Made by a program: the position numbers and the translations under genes. Below are positions 1-8,850 of a stretch of 64,000 nucleotides of DNA, one piece after another (positions within the stretch are counted from its first letter, which is position 1; every line of letters starts with the position of its first letter). The stretch comes from Paraburkholderia kirstenboschensis (GTDB lineage Bacteria; Pseudomonadota; Gammaproteobacteria; Burkholderiales; Burkholderiaceae), in contig NZ_CAJHCR010000001.1 of the NCBI RefSeq assembly GCF_904848585.1, forward strand, positions 1,426,001-1,490,000, given 5' to 3'. The notes under the pieces were generated by a model that was not told where the DNA came from, searched no databases, and saw only the letters and a list, made by a program, of their open reading frames with translations.

Positions 1-1
1 T

Positions 2-415
2 GCAGCGGGCGCGACGCTCGAAACGGGCGGCAAGCTGCCTGCGTCGGCGGAGCGCAAAGGCTTTTTCTATCCGGCCACGCTGCTGTCGAACTGCCGTCAG
101 GACATGGAGATCGTGCAGGAAGAGACCTTCGGTCCGGTCATGCCGGTCGTCAAATACCGAACGCTCGATGAAGCGCTCGAAATGGCCAACGACCACCAGT
201 TCGGCTTGTCCTCAGTGCTCTACACGGAGAACTACCGCAGCGCGATGAAAGTCGCCAACGGTATCGAGGCCGGCGAACTCTACGTGAACCGCACGCCGGC
301 CGATCCGTATCAGGGCTTCCATGCGGGCTGGAAACGCTCGGGGCTCGGCGGCGACGACGGCAAGCACGGCATGCTCGAATTCACGCAGACCCGTCTCGTC
401 GTCATGAAGTACTGA
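2..415 (+). CDS. aldA: Aldehyde dehydrogenase, AldA type, C-terminal part (5' end outside window)
   Basis: The reading frame is open from base 2 and ends at TGA 413-415, so only the last 137 residues of a roughly 480-residue NAD(P)-dependent aldehyde dehydrogenase are present. The EETFGPVMPV motif, the loop with LYVNRTPADPYQGFHAGWK and the tail GLGGDDGKHGMLEF match the C-terminal region of this family. The ending resembles lactaldehyde/glycolaldehyde dehydrogenase AldA. The catalytic cysteine lies upstream, outside the window. It precedes an MFS carrier, a sugar-acid dehydratase and a GMC oxidoreductase, which suggests it oxidises an aldehyde made in sugar or sugar-acid breakdown. The substrate is inferred; the family is secure. 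Confidence 0.9.
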   Translation, partial: AAGATLETGGKLPASAERKGFFYPATLLSNCRQDMEIVQEETFGPVMPVVKYRTLDEALEMANDHQFGLSSVLYTENYRSAMKVANGIEAGELYVNRTPADPYQGFHAGWKRSGLGGDDGKHGMLEFTQTRLVVMKY

Positions 416-435
416 TGTAGAACCGGCGCGCGCCG

Positions 436-466
436 CGCCGTGCATGGCAGTCCGCAAGGCACGGCG
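436..466 (+). terminator. Inverted repeat after the aldehyde dehydrogenase
   Basis: An 8-bp stem CGCCGTGC/GCACGGCG (436-443 and 459-466) lies 20 bases after the stop codon. There is no T-tract, so it could be a weak terminator or an RNA-processing hairpin between the dehydrogenase and the MFS gene. Confidence 0.3.
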
Positions 467-575
467 TGCGCTTGCCTTGCTTCGTCCAGAGGCAGCGAAG
501 CGCTGCCACTCATAACAAAACATATTGGAGACGCACAGGCCGCTCATGCGGCACTGTGTCCCTCAGGAGGCTCAC

Positions 576-1952
576 GTGTCATCTCAACCCGTTCGATCGT
601 CTTCGACCCCGGCAGCGCTCGCGTTAGGCGAGATGGAAGCAGGCATAAAAGGCGACATAAAAGCAGACGCGCAAGCCGCGCTGCAACACACGAAGGGGCG
701 CCGCTATACGCAGCTGATGTTGCTGGTGCTCGCCGCCGGCGCGATCTATCCGATTCTGTATCTGCGGCAGGTCTATCAGCCGACCATGCTCGAAGTGTTC
801 CATATCACCGATAGCCAGCTCGGCTATCTGTATTCGTCACTCGGGACGATTTTCTTGCTGAGCTATCTGCCGAGCGGCTGGCTCGCGGATCGCATCGCGC
901 CGCGCTTGCTGATCTGTTTCTCGCTGATCGCAACCGGTGCGCTGGGGCTGTGGTATTCGAGCGCGCCGTCGTTCCCGATGCTGATGCTGATCTTCGGCGG
1001 CTGGGGCCTGTCGACCGGCCTCACGTTCTGGGCCGCCGTCATCAAGCGCGTCACGATGATTGCCGGCACGAACGAGCAAGGGCGCTTCTTCGGTCTGCTC
1101 GACGGCGGGCGCGGTCTCATCGAAGCGATGCTCGCGACGGTCGCCATCACGCTGTTCGCGTGGGCAACGCAGACGAGAGGCGAGACTGTCGCAGCCGGCT
1201 TCAGAATGGTCGTCTACATGTATGCGTTCCTGTGCATCGCGCTCGGCGTCGTGCTTGTGCTCGTGAAGGATCCGCAAGGCGAGCAGGGCGCCCGCGCCGA
1301 CGCCGCGAATCGCGCAGCGCGTCGGCGCAGCAACGTATTCGCCGATCTCGCAACGCTCGCGAAAATTCCCGAATTGTGGCTCGTCGCAGCCATTGTGTTC
1401 TGCGGCTACCAGGTGTTCTGGGCAACCTACAGCTTTTCCGCCTATCTGCACGAAGGCGATATCGGCCTGACGGTCGTCATGGCCGGAACGATCACCACTC
1501 TGAAGCTGTGGATGCGGCCAATCGGCGGCATTGGCGGTGGCTTTCTCGGCGACCGTTATTCGAAGGTGTCCGTGCTGGTTATCGCGCTCTTCCTCGCCGC
1601 GCTGTCGCTAATCGGACTGATGGCCGCGCCGCGTATTTCGAGCCATGTGCTGCTGGTGTTTCTCGTGCTGTTCATCGGCATTCTGACCTACGCGATTCGC
1701 GGGCTTTACTGGTCGCTGCTGGATCGCTGCAACATTCCGGTTTCCACGATGGGCCTTGCAATCGGTCTCATCTCCGTACTTGGCTATTCGCCCGATGTGT
1801 TTCTTCCGCTCATCAACGGTTACTTGACGCAGACGTTCCCGGGCGTATTCGGCTATCAGCTGTACTTCGGCTATGTGGCCGCGATGGCGGCGCTCGGCGG
1901 TTTCGCCGGACTCGCGCTCAGAAGCATGCTCAACAGGAAAGAGGTTGCGTAA
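576..1952 (+). CDS. MFS transporter, sugar-acid/organophosphate-like
   Basis: The product has 458 residues and about twelve hydrophobic segments. The loop after TM2 carries GWLADRIAPR, a variant of the MFS GxLaDRxgrR signature, and the equivalent loop of the second half reads GGGFLGDRYSK. I chose GTG 576 because AGGAGG at 565-570 sits five bases upstream; an in-frame ATG at 525 would add 17 residues with no good ribosome site. The stop is immediately followed by the ATG of the dehydratase, so the two are translationally coupled. The neighbours suggest it imports the sugar acid that the next enzyme dehydrates. That substrate role is inferred from context only. Confidence 0.88.
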   Translation: MSSQPVRSSSTPAALALGEMEAGIKGDIKADAQAALQHTKGRRYTQLMLLVLAAGAIYPILYLRQVYQPTMLEVFHITDSQLGYLYSSLGTIFLLSYLPSGWLADRIAPRLLICFSLIATGALGLWYSSAPSFPMLMLIFGGWGLSTGLTFWAAVIKRVTMIAGTNEQGRFFGLLDGGRGLIEAMLATVAITLFAWATQTRGETVAAGFRMVVYMYAFLCIALGVVLVLVKDPQGEQGARADAANRAARRRSNVFADLATLAKIPELWLVAAIVFCGYQVFWATYSFSAYLHEGDIGLTVVMAGTITTLKLWMRPIGGIGGGFLGDRYSKVSVLVIALFLAALSLIGLMAAPRISSHVLLVFLVLFIGILTYAIRGLYWSLLDRCNIPVSTMGLAIGLISVLGYSPDVFLPLINGYLTQTFPGVFGYQLYFGYVAAMAALGGFAGLALRSMLNRKEVA

Positions 1953-3170
1953 ATGAAAGTTGTCTCGCTCGAAACGCATGTCGTTGCCGTACCGCCGCCG
2001 CACGTAGGCGGCATGTACTGGATCTTTGTCAAGCTGAAGACCGATTGCGGCATTGAAGGCGTCGGCGAAATCTATTCGGCCACGTTCCATCCGAAAGCAA
2101 TAACGCATATCGTCGACGATGTGTTTTCCCGCTACCTGCTCGATCATGATCCGCATCATATCGAGCGGCTCTGGCGCGAAGCGTATTCGAGCGGCTTCAC
2201 GCAACGGCCCGACCTGACGATGATGGGCGTGGTGAGCGGACTCGAAATGGCGTGCTGGGACATCATCGGCAAGGCAGCAGGCAAGCCGGTTTACGAGTTG
2301 CTCGGCGGCATGGTCAATCCGCGCCTGCGTTCGTACACGTATCTGTACCCGAAGAACAGCCGCGGCGAATACGACTACGACGATCCCGACCTGGCCGCCC
2401 AATGCGCGGCCGAGAACGTGAAGCGCGGCTTCACCGCGGTGAAGTTCGATCCGGCGGGGCCGTACACGGCTTACTCGGGGCATCAACTGTCCATGGAAGT
2501 ACTCGACCGTTGTGAGACGTTCTGCCGCCGGGTACGTGAAGCAGTGGGCAGCAAGGCCGATCTGCTGTTCGGCACGCATGGGCAGATGGTGCCCTCATCG
2601 GCGATCCGGCTTGCGAAGCGCCTCGAGAAATACGACCCGCTGTGGTTCGAAGAGCCGGTGCCGCCGGGTCAGGAAGACGCGATGGCGCAAGTCGCGCGGC
2701 ACACGAGCATTCCAGTCGCAGCGGGGGAACGTCTCACTACGAAGTACGAATTCTTCAAGCTGCTGCAGGCGGGTGCTGCGTCTATTCTGCAATTGAACGT
2801 GGCGCGCGTGGGCGGCCTGCTCGAAGCGAAGAAGGTTGCCGCACTTGCCGAGGTGTACTACGCGCAGATCGCGCCGCATCTGTACAACGGTCCGATCGGT
2901 GCGGCGGCGAGCATTCAGCTGGCAGCATGCACGCCGAACTTCCTGATCCAGGAAAGCATCGGCACATGGGACGGTTTTCACGCGGCCGTGCTGACGAAAC
3001 CGCTGCAGTGGGAAGACGGTTACATCATCCCGTCGCGCGAGCCTGGCCTCGGCGTCGAACTGAACATGGCAGTCGTCGCGCAGCACACGCCGTACACGGG
3101 CGAGCGCCTGCATCTGCAAATGGCCGCGCAACCCGCCGACGTGAAAGATCTCGCGCCGGCCAGGGGCTGA
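1953..3170 (+). CDS. Enolase-superfamily sugar-acid dehydratase (mandelate racemase/muconate lactonizing family)
   Basis: This 405-residue protein has the N-terminal capping domain and (beta/alpha)7-beta barrel of the enolase superfamily, which abstracts a proton next to a carboxylate with Mg2+ help. Visible landmarks are VKFDP with Lys164, THGQ with His209 where many members place the first acidic metal ligand, FEEPVPP with Glu233/Glu234, AAGERL with Glu259, and APHLYNGP with His309 as a candidate general acid/base. The GalD/ManD-like length and layout point to an aldonate dehydratase. The exact sugar acid cannot be read from sequence. It abuts the MFS gene upstream and lies 60 bases before the GMC gene, consistent with one catabolic operon. 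Confidence 0.87.
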   Translation: MKVVSLETHVVAVPPPHVGGMYWIFVKLKTDCGIEGVGEIYSATFHPKAITHIVDDVFSRYLLDHDPHHIERLWREAYSSGFTQRPDLTMMGVVSGLEMACWDIIGKAAGKPVYELLGGMVNPRLRSYTYLYPKNSRGEYDYDDPDLAAQCAAENVKRGFTAVKFDPAGPYTAYSGHQLSMEVLDRCETFCRRVREAVGSKADLLFGTHGQMVPSSAIRLAKRLEKYDPLWFEEPVPPGQEDAMAQVARHTSIPVAAGERLTTKYEFFKLLQAGAASILQLNVARVGGLLEAKKVAALAEVYYAQIAPHLYNGPIGAAASIQLAACTPNFLIQESIGTWDGFHAAVLTKPLQWEDGYIIPSREPGLGVELNMAVVAQHTPYTGERLHLQMAAQPADVKDLAPARG

Positions 3171-3230
3171 ACGTCGCGCGGCCTTGTACAAGCATTCAAT
3201 CGATTGAGCGCCACTCTGGCGACATAGAGC

Positions 3231-4892
3231 ATGAACTACGACTACATCATCGTCGGCGCCGGGTCGGCGGGCTGCATTCTCGCCAATCGCCTGTCGGCGT
3301 CGGGCGAATACTCGGTGCTGCTGCTGGAGGCGGGCGGCAAGGACAGCTCGTTCTGGTTCAAGGTTCCGGTGGGTTTCACAAAGACGTACTACAACGAAAC
3401 CTACAACTGGATGTACTACAGCGAACCGGAAAAAGAACTCGATAACCGTCCTATTTATTGTCCGCGCGGCAAGGTGCAGGGCGGCTCCGGTTCGATCAAC
3501 GCGATGATCTACGTGCGCGGTCAACCGCACGATTTCGACGATTGGGCGGCAGCCGGAAATCCAGGCTGGGCATTTCGCGACGTCCTGCCGTATTTCCGCA
3601 AGCTCGAATCGCATCCGCTCGGCGACACGGAATATCACGGTGCTCACGGCCCGATCCGCATTTCGCCGATGAAAGACGCCGCACATCCGATCTGTCATGT
3701 GTTCCTGAAGGGCTGCGACCAGGCCGGCTACCGGCGCAGCGACGACTTCAACGGCGCACAGTTCGAAGGTGCCGGCATTTACGATGTCAACACGCGCAAC
3801 GGCCAACGCTCGTCGAGCAGTTTCGAGTATCTGCATCCTGCGCTCGCGCGCAAGAATCTCACGGTCGAACACAATGTGTTGGCCAATCGCGTTCTTTTCG
3901 AGGGCAGGCACCGCGCTATCGGCGTGAGCGTCACGCAGAACGGCGTGGCCCGGCGTTTCATGGCTAAGCGCGAGGTGATTCTCGCTGCCGGCGCGGTCGA
4001 TTCGCCGAAGCTGCTGCAACTGTCCGGCCTCGGCGATAGCGCATTGCTCGCGAAACACGGCATTACGACGATCAAAGAATTGCCCGCGGTTGGCCGGAAT
4101 TTGCAGGACCATCTGTGCGTGAGTTTCTACTACCGTGCGAACGTGAAGACGCTGAACGACGAACTGCGGCCGCTCGTCGGCAAGCTCAAGCTGGGCTTGC
4201 AGTATCTGCTCACGCGCAAGGGGCCGCTTGCGATGAGTGTGAATCAGTCGGGCGGTTTTTTCAGAGGCAGCGAGCGCGAAGCGCAACCTAACCTGCAGCT
4301 TTACTTCAATCCGCTGTCGTACCGCATTCCGAAGAGCAACAAGGCGAATCTGGAACCGGAACCGTATTCGGGTTTCCTGCTTGCGTTCAACCCTTGCCGG
4401 CCGACGAGCCGCGGCTCGATTGAAATCGCGTCGAACCGTGCGGAAGACGCCGCGAAAATCCGCCTGAACGCGCTGACTACGCAAAAGGATATCGACGAGG
4501 TGATCCAGGGCTGCGAACTCGTGCGCAAGGTAATGGCGTCGCCCGCATTAAAGGAAATCACGGTCGAGGAAATCTCGCCGGGGCCGCAGGTGGCGAGCCG
4601 CGAAAGCTTCCTGCAGTACTTTCGCGAGCAGTCCGGCTCCATCTATCACCTGTGCGGCTCTTGCGCGATGGGCAGCGATTCGCGCACGTCCGTTGTGGAT
4701 GCGCGTTTGCGCGTGCATGGCGTTGCGGGATTGCGCGTGGTGGACGCGTCGGTCTTTCCGAACATCACCTCCGGCAACATCAATGCGCCCACAATGATGG
4801 TCGCGGAGAAGGGCGCCGACATGATTCTCGAGGACGCGGCCGCGCACGTCGCGCGCGAGCCTCATGTGGCCGAGTTCGCCACCGCTGCTTGA
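3231..4892 (+). CDS. GMC-family FAD-dependent oxidoreductase (choline/alcohol dehydrogenase-like)
   Basis: The 553-residue protein starts with the FAD-binding dinucleotide fold, GAGSAG at residues 9-14. It carries GMC signature 1 ([11 protein letters not shown], from residue 78) and signature 2 ([13 protein letters not shown], from residue 254). Near the C-terminus are HLCGSCAMG (His473) and GNINAPTMM (Asn518 in the usual second catalytic position). Enzymes of this family oxidise primary or secondary alcohols using FAD and pass electrons to oxygen, quinones or other acceptors. It is the last gene of the putative sugar-acid operon, so the substrate is more likely a sugar alcohol or sugar derivative than choline. 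No choline-pathway gene lies nearby. Confidence 0.93.
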   Translation: MNYDYIIVGAGSAGCILANRLSASGEYSVLLLEAGGKDSSFWFKVPVGFTKTYYNETYNWMYYSEPEKELDNRPIYCPRGKVQGGSGSINAMIYVRGQPHDFDDWAAAGNPGWAFRDVLPYFRKLESHPLGDTEYHGAHGPIRISPMKDAAHPICHVFLKGCDQAGYRRSDDFNGAQFEGAGIYDVNTRNGQRSSSSFEYLHPALARKNLTVEHNVLANRVLFEGRHRAIGVSVTQNGVARRFMAKREVILAAGAVDSPKLLQLSGLGDSALLAKHGITTIKELPAVGRNLQDHLCVSFYYRANVKTLNDELRPLVGKLKLGLQYLLTRKGPLAMSVNQSGGFFRGSEREAQPNLQLYFNPLSYRIPKSNKANLEPEPYSGFLLAFNPCRPTSRGSIEIASNRAEDAAKIRLNALTTQKDIDEVIQGCELVRKVMASPALKEITVEEISPGPQVASRESFLQYFREQSGSIYHLCGSCAMGSDSRTSVVDARLRVHGVAGLRVVDASVFPNITSGNINAPTMMVAEKGADMILEDAAAHVAREPHVAEFATAA

Positions 4893-4927
4893 TGAGGGTT
4901 GGCCCTTGTTCAGAGGGTGTCTGAAAC

Positions 4928-4962
4928 GCCGCGCCGGTCACAATCGATCGGCGCGGCTTTTT
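4928..4962 (+). terminator. Rho-independent terminator of the sugar-acid operon
   Basis: A perfect 9-bp stem (GCCGCGCCG at 4928-4936, CGGCGCGGC at 4949-4957) with a 12-base loop is followed directly by TTTTT (4958-4962). It lies 36 bases after the GMC stop codon and before the convergent LysR gene. Confidence 0.85.
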
Positions 4963-5011
4963 CATATCTGCAATATCGACGCGGTAGCCACCATCCACGC
5001 CGCGGCGATCG

Positions 5012-5944
5012 CTACACGTCGCCCAACGGCACCGCCTCGGACGACTCGAAAGCCCGTTCGCCGAGCCAGATCTCCTGCTGCAGCCAGTTGCGAAACAGCG
5101 TGACGTGCGGCAGCTCGTCCTGCCCCGCGCGGGTGACGAGCCAGTACGACTGGTGGCCGTCGACGTGCACGTTCAACACTTGCACGAGCCGGCCTTCGGC
5201 GAGTTCCCGCGCGATCATGTGGCGGTCTGCGATCGTCACGCCGAGGCCGTCGATGGCCGCGCGAATCGCGTGGTCGAGCAGATCGAATTCATAACCGCCG
5301 CGCGTATCCACATTCTCGATTCCGGCGGCCTTCAGCCAGTGTTGCCAGGTCAGGTAACGCTGATCCGTGCTTGCCAGCACATGCAGCAGCGTGAACTCGT
5401 TGAGATCGATAGCCGCCCGGCCAGCCTGCCGCGCGAGCAACGCCGGCGCGCAGACTGCGATATGCCGTTCGTTCATCAACAGACGATTGTCGAAACCTTC
5501 CCACTCGCCGTTACCGAAGCGGATCGCGCAGTCGAGCACGCCTGACTCCGCGAGTTTGTCGTCGACGCGAGTGGACAGGCTCAATTCGAGGTGCGGATGC
5601 GCGTCGCGCAGCCGGCCGAGGCGCGGCATCAGCCAGCGGCTCGTGAAGGTGGGCGGTGCGTTGATGCGCAGGCGGTTGCGATGCGTTTTCTCCTGCAGGC
5701 TGCGTACAGTGAGTTCGATACGGTCGAACGATTGCTGCAGCGCTTGCAGAAGTACGCGGCCGGCGGCAGAAAGCTCCAGATGGTGATGATGTCGTTGCAG
5801 CAGCGTCTCGCCGATCTGCGCCTCCAGTTGGCGCACTTGCCGGCTCACCGCGCTTTGCGTGACGTTCAGCAATTCCGCGGCGCGTGTGAAGCTGCCCGTG
5901 CGGCCAGCCACTTCAAAGGCTTTGAGCGCATTCAGCGCGGGCAT
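5012..5944 (-). CDS. LysR-family transcriptional regulator, GcvA-like
   Basis: The frame extends far upstream, but the protein begins at MPALNALKAFEVAG (ATG at 5944-5942), the conserved start of GcvA-like LysR proteins; this gives 310 residues. The winged helix-turn-helix covers about residues 20-60 (SFTRAAELLNVTQSAVSRQ), followed by the effector-binding domain. It converges on the sugar-acid operon with the terminator in between, so it may or may not control that operon. LysR targets are usually divergent, and its own upstream gene on the same strand is a small protein of unknown function. Confidence 0.92.
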   Translation of the reverse strand: MPALNALKAFEVAGRTGSFTRAAELLNVTQSAVSRQVRQLEAQIGETLLQRHHHHLELSAAGRVLLQALQQSFDRIELTVRSLQEKTHRNRLRINAPPTFTSRWLMPRLGRLRDAHPHLELSLSTRVDDKLAESGVLDCAIRFGNGEWEGFDNRLLMNERHIAVCAPALLARQAGRAAIDLNEFTLLHVLASTDQRYLTWQHWLKAAGIENVDTRGGYEFDLLDHAIRAAIDGLGVTIADRHMIARELAEGRLVQVLNVHVDGHQSYWLVTRAGQDELPHVTLFRNWLQQEIWLGERAFESSEAVPLGDV

Positions 5945-6052
5945 TTTGCGTTTCAAGGTGTTCGACCGGGGAAGGAGGCGCGCCGTGCGCGATGTGCCCG
6001 GTATTCTAGCGTTTGCGGCGCGCGAAGCGATGCACGCCGCATGGGGCTTTTC

Positions 6053-6086
6053 GCCGGTTTCCCGGCTGAGGGCGCGGGAAACCGGC
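6053..6086. other. Strong hairpin between a small protein gene and the LysR gene
   Basis: An 11-bp perfect stem (GCCGGTTTCCC / GGGAAACCGGC) encloses a 12-base loop. It lies in the 206-base gap between two minus-strand genes, about 65 bases beyond the stop of the upstream one. There is no T-tract on either strand, so termination is possible but not shown. Confidence 0.5.
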
Positions 6087-6150
6087 AGGAACGCAGAACT
6101 GTTCGTCGAACCGTTACGCAGCCGCGTGAACCCGGGTTTTACTGGAAAAG

Positions 6151-6516
6151 TTAATCCGCCGTGCGCCGATCCGCCAACGCCTTCTCGCAATCCGCAAGAA
6201 CCTGCCGCACGAGCCGGGCTTGTGGATCGAGTTCGTCGGTGTCCAGGATTTCTTCGACGGCGTCGCGCGCCCAGTCGGCGTCGACAAAGCGCGCGTGCCT
6301 GCGCGCAATCTCCAGCGCGGTCGCCGACAACTTCGCAATGGAGAGCCAGTCGGCTTCGCGCGCGCGCCGGTCGAGCCATTTGTGGGCGGCCTGTACGTGG
6401 AACGCCGCGTCGGGCCAGTCCTCGTTGAGGTAATAAGCGCCGAGGCTGCCGCATGTGAGCCAGCACAACAGCTCCAGACGGTCTCGCGGACTCAGATGGT
6501 GGCGTACATCACTCAT
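6151..6516 (-). CDS. Small conserved hypothetical protein
   Basis: A 121-residue soluble, mostly alpha-helical protein (MSDVRHHLSPRDRLELLC at the start). It is rich in Ala, Asp, Arg and Leu, with no signal peptide and no motif I can assign to an enzyme family. It is divergent from the glutathione transferase gene across a 236-base region that must contain both promoters. Third-position GC matches the neighbourhood, and the frame is clean, so I accept it as a gene of unknown function rather than a shadow. Confidence 0.7.
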   Translation of the reverse strand: MSDVRHHLSPRDRLELLCWLTCGSLGAYYLNEDWPDAAFHVQAAHKWLDRRAREADWLSIAKLSATALEIARRHARFVDADWARDAVEEILDTDELDPQARLVRQVLADCEKALADRRTAD

Positions 6517-6752
6517 GGCGACGCTCGCTGCGGTAAAGTGCTTTCCGGTGGAGGCGGCGTGCAGCCGTCCTCCGCATTTATTAACAATATCACGCAGAAT
6601 TCACCAGCGGCAATTCCCGGGCGTACCCTGGCGCACACGCAGTCCCAACGCGGTCCCAACACGGCGCCCGCGCCGGCGCAGCGCGAGCAGCGGAAAATCC
6701 CGCGAGGCGCTAACGTAACGGGTTCTTCCCCGATCACCGCATCCGACGTCCT

Positions 6753-7382
6753 ATGCTGCAAATCCTCGGCAAGACTTCATCCATCAACGTGCGCAAGGTG
6801 CTGTGGACCTGCGCCGAGCTCGGCCTCGCGTTCGAGCAGGAAGACTGGGGCGCGGGGTTTCGCCCGACCAACGACCCGCAATTTCTCGCGCTCAATCCGA
6901 ACGCCATGGTCCCCGTCATCAAGGACGGCGACTTCGTACTGTGGGAATCCAACTCGATCATTCGCTACCTCGCCGGCCGCTACCGGGATCGCGGCGAGTC
7001 GCTATATCCGGGCGACCCGCGCGAGCGCGCGCGATGCGACCAGTGGATCGACTGGCAGGCGAGCGAACTGAACCGCTCGTGGAGTTACGCGTTTCTCGCG
7101 CTCGTGCGGCACTCGCCGGCGCATCGCGACGTGCAGCAGATCGAGTCGTCGCGGGCAAACTGGGCGAAGCATATGGCGATCGTCGAAGGGCAGTTGCAGC
7201 GTACCGGCGCGTTCATCGCGGGCAACGCGTTCTCGCTCGCGGACATTCTGATCGCGCTGTCGATCAACCGTTGGCTCGAAACGCCGATTGAGCACGACGA
7301 TCTGCCTGCCGTGGCCGCTTATATGACGCGTCTCGCGGAGCGCGACGGTTATCGCGAATACTGCCGCAACGGCACGCCGTAA
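6753..7382 (+). CDS. Glutathione S-transferase family protein
   Basis: The 209-residue protein has the thioredoxin-like N-terminal domain starting [18 protein letters not shown], where Ser/Asn around residues 8-12 take the catalytic position. It has the cis-proline NPNAMVPVI and the glutathione-binding [11 protein letters not shown], then an all-helical C-terminal domain with the FSLADI motif typical of the family. Such proteins conjugate or reduce electrophiles with glutathione in the cytoplasm. It stands alone, divergent from a small unknown gene and convergent with fabV. The specific substrate is unknown. Confidence 0.92.
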   Translation: MLQILGKTSSINVRKVLWTCAELGLAFEQEDWGAGFRPTNDPQFLALNPNAMVPVIKDGDFVLWESNSIIRYLAGRYRDRGESLYPGDPRERARCDQWIDWQASELNRSWSYAFLALVRHSPAHRDVQQIESSRANWAKHMAIVEGQLQRTGAFIAGNAFSLADILIALSINRWLETPIEHDDLPAVAAYMTRLAERDGYREYCRNGTP

Positions 7383-7444
7383 GCGCGGCAGCGAGCAGAG
7401 GAGAACAGAAGGGAAACTGGAAGAGGGCAACCCGGACAAACGAC

Positions 7445-7465
7445 GCGGGGCCGCAACGGCCCCGC
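7445..7465. terminator. Hairpin between convergent GST and fabV genes
   Basis: A perfect 8-bp GC stem (GCGGGGCC/GGCCCCGC) with a 5-base loop lies in the 101-base gap between two convergent stop codons. The position suits a bidirectional terminator, although no T-run follows. Confidence 0.55.
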
Positions 7466-7483
7466 AAACACGAACGCAACCGC

Positions 7484-8680
7484 TCAGACCTGAACGAGCC
7501 GCGGAATCTGCACGTCGGGATTGACGTCGGCCTCGTAATCGACGCCCGCAATCTCAAAGCCGAAAAGACGCAGAAAATCCGTCTTGTAGCCGCTGAAATC
7601 GGTCAGTTCGTAGATGTTGTCGTTCGTCACCTGGTCCCACAGCGCCTGAACCTGGTTTTGCACGTCGGGGTCCAGTTCCTTGTAGTCCGCGCGCAAACGC
7701 CCTTCGTCGTCGATGTGCGGCGTCGAACCGTACAGGCTCTCCTTGTAGAGGCCGTAGACCTGTTCGATGCAGCCTTCGTGCGTGCCTTTCGCCTTCATGA
7801 CCTTGAAGAGCAGCGACAGGTAGAGCGGCATCATCGGAATCGCGGAACTCGCTTGCGTGACGACCGCCTTCAGCACCGAGACGCGCGCGTCGCCGCCTTT
7901 GGCCGCGAGCTTCTCGCGAATGCCGAGCACTTTCTGGTCGAGGTCCTTCTTGGCGGCGCCAATCGAGCCGTTCCAGTAGATGTCGTGCGTGATTTTTTCG
8001 CCGAGGTAGGTGAACGCGGTCGTCTTTGCGCCGTCCGCGAGCACGCCGGCTTCCAGCAGCGCGTCGATCCACATTTGCCAGTCTTCGCCGCCCATTACCG
8101 CGACCGTGTGGTCGATTTCGGTTTGCGTGGCAGGTTCGAGCACGGTTTCCTTGATGACTTCCTTGTCCGTGTCGATGCCGCGCAGGTTGACCGCCTTGCC
8201 GACCGGCTTCAACGTGGAACTGAACACTTCGCCGGTTTTCGGATGCGTGCGCTTGGGCGCGGCGAGGCTGTACACGACCAGATCGACCTGGCCGAGATCG
8301 CGCTTGATGACCTCGATCGTGCGTGCCTTTACTTCGTCCGAAAATGCGTCGCCGTTGATGCTCGTCGCGTACAGGCCTTCTGCGCTCGCGAATTTCTCAA
8401 ACGCCGCGCTGTTGTACCAGCCGGCCGTGCCGGCCTTGCTTTCGCTGCCGCCGCGCTCGAAGAACACGCCGAGCGTATCCGCGCCGCAGCCGAACGCCGC
8501 CGTGATGCGCGCGGCAAGTCCGTAGCCCGTGGATGCGCCGATCACGAGCACCTTTTTGGGACCGTTGGCGATGGGACCGCGTGCCTTGACGTATTCGATC
8601 TGTTCCTTGACGTTGGCCTCGCAGCCCGTCGGATGGGTGGTTACGCAGATGAAGCCACGCACGCGCGGTTTGATGATCAT
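7484..8680 (-). CDS. fabV: FabV-type trans-2-enoyl-ACP/CoA reductase (NADH)
   Basis: A 398-residue enoyl reductase that carries out the last reduction of type II fatty-acid synthesis. FabV enzymes are triclosan-tolerant alternatives to FabI. The start [20 protein letters not shown] and the cofactor motif GASTGYGLA are hallmarks of the family. The catalytic Y-x8-K motif is present as Tyr235 (in THDIYWNG) and Lys244, the spacing and numbering known for Burkholderia FabV. A GAGGTG ribosome site precedes the ATG. The gene is monocistronic, divergent from the penicillin-binding protein gene, with a perfect TATAAT just upstream. Confidence 0.97.
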   Translation of the reverse strand: MIIKPRVRGFICVTTHPTGCEANVKEQIEYVKARGPIANGPKKVLVIGASTGYGLAARITAAFGCGADTLGVFFERGGSESKAGTAGWYNSAAFEKFASAEGLYATSINGDAFSDEVKARTIEVIKRDLGQVDLVVYSLAAPKRTHPKTGEVFSSTLKPVGKAVNLRGIDTDKEVIKETVLEPATQTEIDHTVAVMGGEDWQMWIDALLEAGVLADGAKTTAFTYLGEKITHDIYWNGSIGAAKKDLDQKVLGIREKLAAKGGDARVSVLKAVVTQASSAIPMMPLYLSLLFKVMKAKGTHEGCIEQVYGLYKESLYGSTPHIDDEGRLRADYKELDPDVQNQVQALWDQVTNDNIYELTDFSGYKTDFLRLFGFEIAGVDYEADVNPDVQIPRLVQV

Positions 8681-8707
8681 GAAGCACCTCTTGTCGGAAT
8701 TGGCGAC

Positions 8708-8713
8708 ATTATA
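8708..8713 (-). promoter_or_regulatory. -10 element of the fabV promoter
   Basis: On the minus strand the hexamer is exactly TATAAT and lies 28 bases before the fabV ATG, giving an expected leader of about 20 bases. No good -35 hexamer is visible at 17 bases upstream, so the call rests on the -10 and the position. Confidence 0.5.
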
Positions 8714-8850
8714 GTGGCCCGCGCCGGCTCCTGGCGTGGCGCGCGGGATCGGTCATGAGGAGCGCCGAGCGGGCCGCCTCGCCGGCCGGAAATCGAGCCG
8801 CGCCGCACATCTTGGTAGGATTCAGCCTTTTCCAGCAGACGGTAACTGGT

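Noticed and set aside
2595..4484. A 629-codon open frame on the minus strand opposite the dehydratase and GMC genes
   Set aside because: It is the antisense shadow of two well supported plus-strand genes; it has no family motif and is rich in Arg, Ala and His as expected for an antisense frame in high-GC DNA.
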